NCBI GenBank assembly: GCA_963620595.1
Contig: CAVFAY010000013.1
Location: 1 to 64,000, forward strand
Reading direction: 5' to 3'
DNA from: Butyricicoccus_A sp963620595
GTDB taxonomy: Bacteria > Bacillota > Clostridia > Oscillospirales > Butyricicoccaceae
DNA: 64,000 nucleotides
The notes beneath the pieces were generated by a model. That model saw nothing but the letters and a program-made list of their open reading frames with translations, made no database searches and was not told the DNA's origin. Below are positions 8,203-17,109 of this stretch, in pieces. The position numbers and the translations under genes are program-made. Within the stretch, counting starts at the first letter, position 1, and every line of letters starts with the position of its first letter.

Positions 8203-8547
8203 TTAGCATTCGTACTCGTCGATCTCGAAGCGGTTTCCCTCATCATAACCGACATCCAGATATTCCATCACAGCCAGAGCTTCCCAGCAATCGCACAGCT
8301 TGACCTGTTCCACAATATCCATCTTATCCCACTGCGAGCGCGTGCACAGCTTGCGTGTACAGGCAATGCTGTCTTTATAATTGGTGCGAATCCAGCGTTC
8401 CGGATCTTCTACACAAATCTCACAAACCGGATTGCCCTTCGGATCAATAATCTGCATTGGCAGATCCTTCTTGAATCTGCCGGAAACAAAGATGCTCTTG
8501 AGCAGTCCGGCAAGCGATACCACAGAGGTAATCTTTTTTGTTGTCAT
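8203..8547 (-). CDS. Hypothetical protein, 114 aa, Cys-rich
   Basis: I do not recognise this family. The protein has seven cysteines (PVCEICVEDP, ACTRKLCTRS, KLCDCW, terminal Cys), which could bind metal. There is no signal peptide and no strong membrane span. The ATG at 8547 is chosen because AAGGAG lies 7 nt upstream; an in-frame ATG two codons earlier would touch the ribosome site. It follows corA by 17 bp without a terminator, so the two are probably cotranscribed. Confidence 0.7.
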   Translation of the reverse strand: MTTKKITSVVSLAGLLKSIFVSGRFKKDLPMQIIDPKGNPVCEICVEDPERWIRTNYKDSIACTRKLCTRSQWDKMDIVEQVKLCDCWEALAVMEYLDVGYDEGNRFEIDEYEC

Positions 8548-8564
8548 ATACATTCTCCTTGTTA

Positions 8565-9503
8565 TCAGTACAGCTTATGTTTCTTGAGAAAACGCCATGC
8601 GATAAAGCAGGCAATGATAGATATAATGGCCGGAATAAAACTGACAGTGCCCGGCAAATAGGAAACGTTCATGCCATAAAAGCCAAAGACCATATTCGGT
8701 ATCGTCATGATCAAGGTGATAACCGTCAATGCCTTCATAATGTCATTCATATTATTGGATACAACTGAAGCATAGGTCTCCATTGTGCCCGCCAAAATCG
8801 TAGAATAAATGCCGGACATCTCAATCGCCTGACGAATCTCAATAAGAGCATCCTCCAGCAAGTCGCGGTCATCATCATACAGCTTGAGGATACGACCGCG
8901 CAGAACCTTTTCCATCGTCACTTCGTTGCCTTTTAGAGAAGCGGAAAAATAGACGAGAGTCTTCTGCAAGCCGAGCAACTGCATCAGATCTTCATTTTTT
9001 TGGCTGTCGTATAACCGACGCTCAATTTCATTGAAACTGCGCTCAATCCGGTGCAAATAATTCAAAAATCGACCTGCTACGCGTAAAAGCAACTGAAAAA
9101 CAAAGCGTGTGCGCATTGCAGTCTGAATGCCGCGCACCACTTTCCCCGATGCAATATCCCGCGTCACACTGGTGTCTTCCAAGCACACCGTCACAACCAC
9201 TTGATCCGACACGACAATGCCCATTGGCAGCGTGGCATACATTTGCACATCGCGCGTAATGCTGTCGCTCTCCTCTTCCACAGGGATGTCTACAATGAGC
9301 AGTGCCTGATCGTCTTCCAGTTCCACACGAGAGGATTCTTCCGGGTCGAGCGCCGCACGAACAAAGCCTGCATCCAACTCCTGAGAGGATATGACGTCTT
9401 CCACCTCCGCGTTTGTCGGATTGATAAGATTGATCCAGCAGCCTGGACACGCACTGTCCAAACGAACAATCTTTCCTTGCTCGGACTTCAGATACTCAAC
9501 CAC
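8565..9503 (-). CDS. CorA family divalent cation transporter
   Basis: A membrane Mg2+/divalent-cation channel of 312 aa with a large cytosolic N-terminal domain, a long helix, and two C-terminal helices. The diagnostic GMN motif is present (FYGMNVSYLPG) after the first membrane span, with a basic tail (WRFLKKHKLY). I place the start at a GTG at 9503 because AGGGAGGTG lies 6 nt upstream; an ATG 27 bases earlier abuts the ftsZ terminator. Confidence 0.9.
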   Translation of the reverse strand: MVEYLKSEQGKIVRLDSACPGCWINLINPTNAEVEDVISSQELDAGFVRAALDPEESSRVELEDDQALLIVDIPVEEESDSITRDVQMYATLPMGIVVSDQVVVTVCLEDTSVTRDIASGKVVRGIQTAMRTRFVFQLLLRVAGRFLNYLHRIERSFNEIERRLYDSQKNEDLMQLLGLQKTLVYFSASLKGNEVTMEKVLRGRILKLYDDDRDLLEDALIEIRQAIEMSGIYSTILAGTMETYASVVSNNMNDIMKALTVITLIMTIPNMVFGFYGMNVSYLPGTVSFIPAIISIIACFIAWRFLKKHKLY

Positions 9504-9539
9504 AGCGCACACCTCCCTGTCAAATTTCATTCCGATGAA

Positions 9540-9567
9540 AAGCCCTTCCTCCGAAGAAGAAGGGCTT
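9540..9567 (-). terminator. Terminator of ftsZ
   Basis: A 9-bp perfect stem (9540-9548/9559-9567) is followed on the minus strand by TTTTC. It lies about 50 bp past the ftsZ stop and closes the dcw cluster. Confidence 0.75.
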
Positions 9568-9618
9568 GTCCTGTTCTATCTTGTTTTTACGCGAAAAAGC
9601 GCGAACCGTTCAGCAAAA

Positions 9619-10830
9619 TTACTTGCTGAAAATTCTCATAATATCGGTAAACGGATCGTCGTCGTCCAGAATCTGATTGCTCGATGCGCTTGCCTGCGGC
9701 TGTACCGGCTGCTGCGGCTGCATTGGCTGCTGCGGCTGTACCGGCGGAACCGATGCGGCAGAAAATGCCTGTGCCGAAGCTGCAAACTCCTGTGCCGGAG
9801 CGGAAAAAGCTGCCTGCTGCTGCTTCTGCGCGTTTGCAAACATCTGTCCAGCCTGCGGCTGTCTTGCTGCCGGCGGGTTGTCAAATCCGGTTGCAATAAC
9901 AACAACACGGATTTCATCTGCCATGTCTTCAGAGATCGAAGCACCAAAGATGATGTGTGCGTCCGGATGAGCAGCAGCCTGAATCATACTGGCAGCCTGC
10001 TCGATTTCATCCAGCCCAATGTCTTCGGAACCCGTCACAGACAGGATGACACCGTGTGCACCGTTGATCGAAGACTCCAGCAACGGAGACTGAATTGCCA
10101 TCTTTGCAGCTTCCTCAGCCTTGCCCTTACCGGTAGCAGCGCCGACGCCCATGTGTGCATAGCCTGCGCCCTGCATGATAGAGGTAACGTCTGCGAAGTC
10201 CAGGTTGATGAGACCCGGCACGGTAATCAGCTCAGAAATAGATGCAACTGCCTGATGCAGAACGCTGTCGGCAATTTCAAATGCATTCTTGAAGCTGATC
10301 TTCTGATCGGATACATACTTCAGGCGCTCATTCGGAATGACAATCAGGGAGTCTACGCTCTCCTTCAGCTGTTCAATACCGGCATTTGCCTGCTCCATAC
10401 GCTTCTTGCCTTCAAAGCCAAACGGTCTGGTGACAACGCCGACGGTCAGAATGCCCATCTCACGTGCGATCTGCGCAACAACCGGAGCACCGCCGGTACC
10501 TGTGCCGCCGCCCATACCTGCGGTGATAAATACCATGTGTGCGCCTTCCAGAGCCTTTGCGATGTCCTCGCGGCTCTCCTCAGCTGCCTTGCGGCCGGTC
10601 TCCGGACGGGAGCCAGCGCCCTGACCCTTGGTCAGCTTCATGCCAACCTGAATCTTGACAGAAGCCTCCGAGCGATTCAGTGCCTGCTTATCGGTGTTAA
10701 CCGCAATAAACTCTACACCCTGCAAGCCGCTGGTAACCATTCGATTTACTGCGTTATTGCCGCCGCCGCCAACACCGATGACCTTAATATTGACAACGGT
10801 ATCATAATCCATTTCAAACTCGAAACCCAT
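9619..10830 (-). CDS. ftsZ: Cell division GTPase FtsZ
   Basis: FtsZ polymerises into the cytokinetic ring. The 403-aa protein has the nucleotide-binding IGVGGGGNNAVNRM (about 17-30) and tubulin signature GGGTGTGG (about 107-114), then a Gln/Pro/Ala-rich linker (about 318-385). The C-terminal peptide is LDDDDPFTDIMRIFSK, which differs from the usual IPAFLR-like tail that binds FtsA, SepF and ZipA-type partners. Ribosome site GGAGGAG precedes the ATG. It is the last gene of the cluster but has its own promoter at 10928-10956. Confidence 0.98.
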   Translation of the reverse strand: MGFEFEMDYDTVVNIKVIGVGGGGNNAVNRMVTSGLQGVEFIAVNTDKQALNRSEASVKIQVGMKLTKGQGAGSRPETGRKAAEESREDIAKALEGAHMVFITAGMGGGTGTGGAPVVAQIAREMGILTVGVVTRPFGFEGKKRMEQANAGIEQLKESVDSLIVIPNERLKYVSDQKISFKNAFEIADSVLHQAVASISELITVPGLINLDFADVTSIMQGAGYAHMGVGAATGKGKAEEAAKMAIQSPLLESSINGAHGVILSVTGSEDIGLDEIEQAASMIQAAAHPDAHIIFGASISEDMADEIRVVVIATGFDNPPAARQPQAGQMFANAQKQQQAAFSAPAQEFAASAQAFSAASVPPVQPQQPMQPQQPVQPQASASSNQILDDDDPFTDIMRIFSK

Positions 10831-10927
10831 GTTTGATCTCCTCCATCGTTTTATGTGAAGTAATTTTTATCTCATCTCAGCCGAAGCCATTGCCAAGCAG
10901 GCAGATGCTCTAAAATCTATTTCTTTC

Positions 10928-10956
10928 ATTTTACCTCTTTCCCGCCATTTTTGCAA
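10928..10956 (-). promoter_or_regulatory. Promoter of ftsZ
   Basis: Minus-strand -35 TTGCAA (10951-10956) and -10 TAAAAT (10928-10933) with a 17-bp spacer, giving a leader of about 90 nt. It would let ftsZ be expressed independently of the upstream cell-wall genes. Confidence 0.75.
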
Positions 10957-11014
10957 GACAAGAAGGTACATTCTTCAAAAAAAGTTCTTATTTTTTAACC
11001 GAACACCGCTCCTG

Positions 11015-12199
11015 TCAGTCAATGGTTTCATCAGATGAACTGTTGGAAGACGATTCCGAGTCTGTCCCGCTGTCGCTGCTCGTCTTATCACCGGAAGTTT
11101 TGCCGGAGCTGTCCGACGAGCTGCTGTCTGTGTTCTCTGTGGAAGAACTGTTGTCTGCAGTATCCTGTTTAGACGAATCGGAACTTGTCGTGCTGTCCGA
11201 GCTGTCAGAATCAGAAGTCGTTGTCTGTTTCTTATCCGAAGTGTCGGTGCTGTCGGTTTTGCTGTCTCCGGCAGCCTGTTCCAGTGCTTTTTCATCCACG
11301 ACAATATCCTCGGTGGTATCCTCCGTCGGACGATACCGCGCCTCCTTTTCATCGGTCAGATCAATGACGCCACTATCCGGCAAAGACGGCTCCTTGAGAA
11401 TCGCCTTGAGGAACTGAATCTTGTGTTCCAGATTGCTTTCCTCCAATGCGCCGAGCAAAATCGTGTACTGTTTGTCATATGTAATGCGAACATCATATGC
11501 CTTTTCCACATCAATCGTCTTGATATGCGCCTTCATGCCATAGGAATCCGCAAGCTCCAGCAGCTTGATGACCGAAGCGATCTTATCCTGCTTATCCGCA
11601 CCAATGGTCGTGCCGACTTCCAGTCCCTTTGTTGAGATGCCGGTGACGGTTGCCGTGCCTTTCGCTGCGGACTTCTTCTCCTCCAGCACCTTTCCTGTCA
11701 AATCCAGAATGAAATACTTGCCTTTCTGTTCTAAAGACAGGGCTTCGGTGCGGTCTGTCACTTCAATTTGCAGGGTACTCGGCATCTTGCGGTGCAGCTT
11801 CACAGTATCCAAGTACGGGTAGTCTTTTTTCAAATCCTCTGCAATTTGCTTGGTGTCCAGAAAAAACATATTGTCTCCCTCTTTGACACCGGTTGATTTG
11901 ATTAGCTCTTCGCTCTTGTACCGCGTATCCCCGCTCACATCAATGGTAGACACCTGGAAAAAAATCGTCGGAGCAAAGATAATGGCAAGCAACACCAGCA
12001 CCGCAATACAGATGCGCGACAGCAAGCGTCTGCGCTGCTTTTTTCTCTGCCGCTCACGAATGGCGCGGCGAGAACGCGCACCTGTGCGCTGCATACCGGA
12101 TTGGCTCTGCGGCACACGGCGCGACGGCTGCGTGGATGGTGACGTCGTTCGAGACGAACGTCTTTGGGTATTCCGGCTGTTTCGCCTGCTGTCTCTCAC
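11015..12199 (-). CDS. ftsQ: Cell division protein FtsQ/DivIB
   Basis: A bitopic divisome protein that bridges FtsL/FtsB-type proteins to the septal synthase. The 394-aa chain has a very basic cytosolic N-terminus (1-55), one membrane span (about 57-80), a POTRA domain (VSTIDVSGDTRYKSEELI) and an FtsQ domain to about 290. The last 100 residues are a Ser/Asp/Thr-rich low-complexity tail, probably an extracellular spacer. It starts with GTG in a 4-bp overlap (GTGA) with the murG stop. Confidence 0.93.
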   Translation of the reverse strand: MRDSRRNSRNTQRRSSRTTSPSTQPSRRVPQSQSGMQRTGARSRRAIRERQRKKQRRRLLSRICIAVLVLLAIIFAPTIFFQVSTIDVSGDTRYKSEELIKSTGVKEGDNMFFLDTKQIAEDLKKDYPYLDTVKLHRKMPSTLQIEVTDRTEALSLEQKGKYFILDLTGKVLEEKKSAAKGTATVTGISTKGLEVGTTIGADKQDKIASVIKLLELADSYGMKAHIKTIDVEKAYDVRITYDKQYTILLGALEESNLEHKIQFLKAILKEPSLPDSGVIDLTDEKEARYRPTEDTTEDIVVDEKALEQAAGDSKTDSTDTSDKKQTTTSDSDSSDSTTSSDSSKQDTADNSSSTENTDSSSSDSSGKTSGDKTSSDSGTDSESSSNSSSDETID

Positions 12200-13320
12200 T
12201 TCCGCGCAGCCTCCAGAATGTACTGATAGATTTTCTCACTGGAATCCACGATTGCCATCGTCTTGGCGCAGTGTCCCATCTCTGCCAGCTTTTCGTCATC
12301 GCTGAGCAGCTCGGTCACGGCATTATACAGCTTCTCCGGTGTGCACTCCGGCTCTGTGATGACCTTACATGCACCCTTTTGCTCCAACGCACGCGCATTC
12401 TTTTCCTGATGGTTTTCTGCGACATACGGAGACGGCACAATGATAGACGGCTTGCCCAACACGCACAGTTCACCCAGCGTTGCCGCACCGGCACGACAAA
12501 TAACAAGGTCGGCTGCTGCCATAACATCAGCCATATCATAAATGTACTCGCGCAGCTCAATATTCGGATGCTTGTCCAGATCCACGCCCTTTTCCTTGAT
12601 GCTTTCCGGCAGCCACTTGTACGCAGCGGTACCGGTCGCATGAATATGGCGGAAGCTGTCGTGCTGACTCTCCAGCTCGATAAATCCTGCCATGTGACGG
12701 TTCATATACAGAGCACCCAAGCTTCCCCAGAACGAAACAACCAATTTTTCGTCATCCGCCAGCTTCATTTTCTTTCTCGCCTTCGCACGATCGGCAAAGA
12801 TAATTTCACCGCGCACCGGCGCACCCGTCAATCGAATATTCGGGCGATTTTCCAGCAGCTCACGCGTGTTTTCAAAGCTAATCAGCACGCGATCTGCTTT
12901 TTTCGCACAAGACTTAGTGACAACACCCGGAAATGCATTGACTTCGAGCAGTACCGTCGGAATATGCATCTGCTGTGCTGCGTGTACCATCGGATAGCTC
13001 GCATAACCGCCGCATCCTACAACGACATCCGGCTGATATTCGCGGAGAATTTTTTTTGCCTTAGATGTCGCTGTCAGAGACTTTTGCAGCGTTGCAATAT
13101 TATACAGCACAGCTGACGGAGACATGGAACGTTTAAGTCCGCGCACATCAACGGTATACAGCTTATAGCCCTCGCGCGGCACCAGCTTAGATTCAATACC
13201 GGTCGATGTACCGGCAAAACGGATTTCTACATCATTGCGGCGAGACTGGGCATATTTTGCAATAGCAAGACCCGGATTGACATGGCCTCCCGTGCCGCCG
13301 CCCGTAATAAGCAATTTCAT
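12196..13320 (-). CDS. murG: UDP-GlcNAc:lipid I N-acetylglucosaminyltransferase MurG
   Basis: MurG converts lipid I to lipid II on the inner membrane face. The 374-aa GT28 protein opens with the acceptor loop TGGGTGGHVNPGLAIAKY, and has the C-domain donor-binding segments CRAGAATLGEL and PYVAENHQEKNA. Length is normal. It lies between ftsW and ftsQ, 24 bp from the former and overlapping the latter, so translation is probably coupled. Confidence 0.96.
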   Translation of the reverse strand: MKLLITGGGTGGHVNPGLAIAKYAQSRRNDVEIRFAGTSTGIESKLVPREGYKLYTVDVRGLKRSMSPSAVLYNIATLQKSLTATSKAKKILREYQPDVVVGCGGYASYPMVHAAQQMHIPTVLLEVNAFPGVVTKSCAKKADRVLISFENTRELLENRPNIRLTGAPVRGEIIFADRAKARKKMKLADDEKLVVSFWGSLGALYMNRHMAGFIELESQHDSFRHIHATGTAAYKWLPESIKEKGVDLDKHPNIELREYIYDMADVMAAADLVICRAGAATLGELCVLGKPSIIVPSPYVAENHQEKNARALEQKGACKVITEPECTPEKLYNAVTELLSDDEKLAEMGHCAKTMAIVDSSEKIYQYILEAARK

Positions 13321-13344
13321 ATCAAGCTACCCCTTTTCTTCTCA

Positions 13345-14610
13345 TCACTGTTTCTTTGATGGCGGAATGTTTCTTGAAATATTGAGTAATATACCGATCT
13401 CCAGCAGCTGCATGACAAGCGCCGTACCGCCGTAGCTGAACATCGGAAGAGATGCGCCGGTGACCGGAAACAGACCGGTGACAACGGCGAGATTCAGCAA
13501 AATCTGAAACGCGAACTGCATCGTAATGCCGGTTGCAAGATAGGCGCCGAATCGGCTGCCTGCTCGCTTGGCAATCGAGAATCCGCGGTATACAAAAAAC
13601 GCAAACAGACCTAAGATCAGCGTTGCGCCGATAAAGCCCAGTTCCTCACAGATGACCGAAAAGATAAAGTCATTGAATGGCTCCGGCAGATACAAAAACT
13701 TCTGTCGGCTCTGACCAAGTCCCAAGCCAAACGGACCGCCTGATCCAATTGCGATCAGTGACTGTACGATCTGATAGCCCTTGCCGCGTGCATCACTGAA
13801 CGGGTCTAAGAACACTTTGAATCGCGCATTGACATGCCCCAGCTTAAAGAAGGCAATCACCGCAATGGCAGCGCCGGCAGCACTCAGCGGAACCAAAAAC
13901 CACACTCTCATGCCTGCCACAAACAAAATGGAAAAAGCAACGATAGTAATAATCATCGCCGCAGACATATGAGGCTCCAGCGCCAGCAATCCAATCATAG
14001 GAACGACCAGTGCAGCATAAAAGAGCAAATGCTTGACATTATGCACAGATTTTGGGTTCTTTGCCGCCAATTTCGAAAAGAAAATCATAATTGCCAGCTT
14101 TGCGATCTCGGACGGCTGAAAGCCAAACAGCCAGCGCTGTGCATTGTTCAGCGAAGTGCCAAGAGGCGTCAAAACAACGACAAGCAAAAGCAGCGAAATT
14201 AAATACAAATGCAACGCCCAGTGTTTATATTTCCAGTACGGGAAGCACGAAACCAAATGCATCAGCACCAGACCGACTACAGCAAACATCGCCTGACGAA
14301 TGAAATAATAAAACGGCCCGGTAGAAGAACTGTAATACGCTTTCGGATAGCTGGCGGACAGCAGCGCGATCAGTCCAATCGCCAACAGCATAAGTGTCAC
14401 GAGCAACAGCGGAGCGTCTGCCCGTTTATCTTTTTCTCTCTCGCACCAAGCATATAAGTGCTTGGTATAGGCATTGCGCGAAAGAAATGCATGGAGATGC
14501 TGTGCTTTCCGAGCCTTCTTTCTCCGTCTTTCTGCCTGTCTGCGCGCCGGGCTGGATGCCGTCCGGCGTGCAACTTGATTGCTGCGTTTCTTCCTCGAAG
14601 CAAAGGTCAT
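13345..14610 (-). CDS. ftsW: SEDS peptidoglycan polymerase FtsW/SpoVE
   Basis: A 10-helix SEDS glycosyltransferase (421 aa) acting with the class B PBP. Diagnostic segments include NNAQRWLFGFQPSEIAKLA, the SLIAIGSGGPFGLGLG loop and ASLPMFSYGGTALV. A basic N-terminal extension of about 60 residues (RRQAERRRKKARKAQ) is longer than usual. I use the ATG at 14610, 5 nt after GGAGGTGA; a GTG three codons upstream overlaps that site. Only one SEDS gene is in the cluster, so whether it is the vegetative FtsW or the spore SpoVE cannot be told here. Confidence 0.93.
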   Translation of the reverse strand: MTFASRKKRSNQVARRTASSPARRQAERRRKKARKAQHLHAFLSRNAYTKHLYAWCEREKDKRADAPLLLVTLMLLAIGLIALLSASYPKAYYSSSTGPFYYFIRQAMFAVVGLVLMHLVSCFPYWKYKHWALHLYLISLLLLVVVLTPLGTSLNNAQRWLFGFQPSEIAKLAIMIFFSKLAAKNPKSVHNVKHLLFYAALVVPMIGLLALEPHMSAAMIITIVAFSILFVAGMRVWFLVPLSAAGAAIAVIAFFKLGHVNARFKVFLDPFSDARGKGYQIVQSLIAIGSGGPFGLGLGQSRQKFLYLPEPFNDFIFSVICEELGFIGATLILGLFAFFVYRGFSIAKRAGSRFGAYLATGITMQFAFQILLNLAVVTGLFPVTGASLPMFSYGGTALVMQLLEIGILLNISRNIPPSKKQ

Positions 14611-14648
14611 GGAAATCACCTCCGTTTTTCCTCAAATACCGTGTAACC

Positions 14649-15698
14649 TTACAGATAGTGCGGTGCCGTACCAAAGTATGCCAGCACACACATGATGACT
14701 GTGATACCAGCAAAAATCAGTACAATTTTCTTCTCACTCCAGCCGCACAGCTGGAAATGATGATGAATTGGTGCCTTCTTAAAGATACGCTTGCCCTGCA
14801 TCTTCACATTACCCTTGGCATCACGTACCGGCTGACCATTTTCGTCCAGCACCGGCTTTTTGGTTGCCTTGTAGTAAGTAACCTGCAAAATATCCGACAG
14901 GGTCTCGATGACGTAAATCAGACCGACAAACACGAGGGCAATCGGCTGATCGCAGGCAAATGCCAGACCGGCAACCGCACCGCCGAGAAACAGCGAACCG
15001 GTATCGCCCATAAATACCTTTGCCGGATTGAAGTTAAAGATCAAAAACGCAGCCAGACCGCCTGCCAATGCCGAAGCAAAAACAATGACCGGCATATTAT
15101 TGGAAATGACACCAATGACGATAAAGTAAACCGCAACCGGCAAGGTAACACCAGCGGCAAGACCATCCAGACCATCAGTCAGGTTTACCGCATTATTGCA
15201 GCCGACCATGATAAAGGCTGCGATAACGATATATACCAGCCATGGAATATTCAGCGAAACGCCGATAAACGGAATATATAGGCTCGGCAGCAGATAACCG
15301 CCCATGTGCAGCACGGACAGGAATACGAGTGCCAGCACCAGCTGAAGTGCAAATTTCTGTTTGGAAGTCAAACCTTCATTTTCTGCCTTGCGAATCTTGG
15401 TGCGGTCATCAATAAATCCGATGAGACCATAGCACAGTGACAGCAGCAGAACCGTAAACGACTGAATGGACAGTGCATGCACAAGTATCACATTGGTGAG
15501 AATCGTCACAATGGTGATACTAATGATGAACATAAAGCCGCCCATCGTCGGGGTGTTCTGTTTACCGGCATGTTCCGGTACGTAGGACAGAATTTTCTGT
15601 CCAAAATTCATCTTGTGTAAGTAGCGAATAAGCGCCGGTCCAATTGCTGCTGTAAGAACAAACGATGCGATGACCGACACAGCGATAATGGTTGTCAT
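14649..15698 (-). CDS. mraY: Phospho-MurNAc-pentapeptide transferase MraY
   Basis: MraY links UDP-MurNAc-pentapeptide to undecaprenyl phosphate, making lipid I. About ten membrane helices, 349 aa. The Asp-rich motifs are present: GFIDDRTKI, NAVNLTDGLDGLAAG and FMGDTGSLFLGG, plus the HHHFQLCGWSE loop near the C-terminus. The ATG at 15698 lies 6 nt after GGGAAA; a TTG two codons upstream is less likely. The next gene is ftsW; murD, which usually sits between them, is absent. Confidence 0.96.
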   Translation of the reverse strand: MTTIIAVSVIASFVLTAAIGPALIRYLHKMNFGQKILSYVPEHAGKQNTPTMGGFMFIISITIVTILTNVILVHALSIQSFTVLLLSLCYGLIGFIDDRTKIRKAENEGLTSKQKFALQLVLALVFLSVLHMGGYLLPSLYIPFIGVSLNIPWLVYIVIAAFIMVGCNNAVNLTDGLDGLAAGVTLPVAVYFIVIGVISNNMPVIVFASALAGGLAAFLIFNFNPAKVFMGDTGSLFLGGAVAGLAFACDQPIALVFVGLIYVIETLSDILQVTYYKATKKPVLDENGQPVRDAKGNVKMQGKRIFKKAPIHHHFQLCGWSEKKIVLIFAGITVIMCVLAYFGTAPHYL

Positions 15699-15722
15699 GT
15701 ACAATTTCCCTGACTTTCTCTT

Positions 15723-17081
15723 TTAGTTTGCCCGGAACAGCTCCAAGGCTTTTTCCATCTTCCAATAGCGACTGCCCTTAAACAGCAGAGCATCTCCTGC
15801 CTTGACTTCGCGCTTGAGCGCACCGGCAATTCCCTCATGCGAATGCATGATATGAATATTAGCATCCGGCATTCCTGCTTCTATGGCGCCAAGACGATAG
15901 TCCTCCGCGCCGTCGCCATACGCATACAGGACATCGGCACACTTGGCAATGACTTTGCCGCAGCGCTGATGCTCTGCCGCCGCAAAACTGCCCAACTCTC
16001 GCATACCACCGAGCACAGCGATGCGCTTGCCGGTGACCTTAAGCTGAGACAGCAGCTCCAACGATGCATTGACAGCATCCGGGCTGGCATTATAGCATGA
16101 ATCAATAATCGTATATCCGTTTTCCTGCGTGATGGTCTGATGAATATCCCGAAATCCCTTGAGACCTGCCGCAATTTGCTCATGCGAGAGACCCAAGCAC
16201 AGACCCACACCAGCAGCAGCGAGTGCGTTGTAGACATTATGTCTGCCGACGGTGCCAATGACCGCATCAAAGCTGCCATTCGGATGCACAATCGTCAAAT
16301 TGATATGGTCTCCCTCCTGCACAATATGCTCTGCCCGCACATCACATGCTGGATTTTCAATGCCAAAATACAGCGTCTTGGCCGCAATGCGGTTCTTTTT
16401 GCACCACAGCAGCGGCTCATCGCCGTTAAGAACCGCTGTGCCGCCCTCCTGCAAGCCTTCTAGGATTTCCATCTTGGCATCACGAATGCCTTCACGGGAA
16501 CCCAGAAATTCAATATGTGCCGTACCAATATTTGTGATAACGGCAACATTCGGTTTTGCCTGTACCGTCATATGGGAGATTTCCTTGAAATTAGACATGC
16601 CCATCTCGATGACAGCGGCCTCTGTGGATTCTTCCAATCGGAACAGCGTCAGCGGCATACCAATCTCGTTATTTAAATTACCCTGTGTGTACAGGGTGCA
16701 GAACTTCTGACCGACAACCGCCGCAGTCATCTCTTTGGTTGTCGTCTTGCCGACAGAACCGGTAATGCCGACAACCGGAATATCAAACAGTGAACGATAC
16801 CCGCCAGCCAGAGACAGCAGGGCTGCTCTCGTGTCCGGCACGCGAATGACTGGAACTGGCAAATCTACGTCCTTTTCCGACATCACAGCAGCGGCTTTCA
16901 GTTCCACTGCCTTTTCCAAAAAATCATGTCCGTCAAATCGTTCACCACGAATCGGAATAAACAGACTTCCAGCCGGAATCGAGCGAGAATCGGTAGAAAT
17001 ACCGGTAATTTGCGTGGTTCCATCGCCGACAACTGTACCGCCCGCAAAGGCAGCCGCCTGTGCAGCCGTAATGATCTTCAT
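15723..17081 (-). CDS. murF: UDP-MurNAc-tripeptide:D-Ala-D-Ala ligase MurF
   Basis: The last cytosolic Mur ligase adds D-Ala-D-Ala to UDP-MurNAc-tripeptide. The 452-aa protein has the ATP loop GITGSVGKTTTKEM (near 110), the central-domain NIGTAHIEFLG, and the C-terminal DSCYNASPDAV segment typical of MurF. AAAAGGGG precedes the ATG. It sits between murE and mraY in the leftward cluster. Confidence 0.96.
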   Translation of the reverse strand: MKIITAAQAAAFAGGTVVGDGTTQITGISTDSRSIPAGSLFIPIRGERFDGHDFLEKAVELKAAAVMSEKDVDLPVPVIRVPDTRAALLSLAGGYRSLFDIPVVGITGSVGKTTTKEMTAAVVGQKFCTLYTQGNLNNEIGMPLTLFRLEESTEAAVIEMGMSNFKEISHMTVQAKPNVAVITNIGTAHIEFLGSREGIRDAKMEILEGLQEGGTAVLNGDEPLLWCKKNRIAAKTLYFGIENPACDVRAEHIVQEGDHINLTIVHPNGSFDAVIGTVGRHNVYNALAAAGVGLCLGLSHEQIAAGLKGFRDIHQTITQENGYTIIDSCYNASPDAVNASLELLSQLKVTGKRIAVLGGMRELGSFAAAEHQRCGKVIAKCADVLYAYGDGAEDYRLGAIEAGMPDANIHIMHSHEGIAGALKREVKAGDALLFKGSRYWKMEKALELFRAN

Positions 17082-17109
17082 ATGTTTTCCCCTTTTCGCT
17101 CTCTATCTC

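Noticed and set aside
9391..10836. A 481-codon plus-strand open frame opposite ftsZ
   Set aside because: Shadow of ftsZ with repeated Cys/Leu/Arg runs and no start signal.
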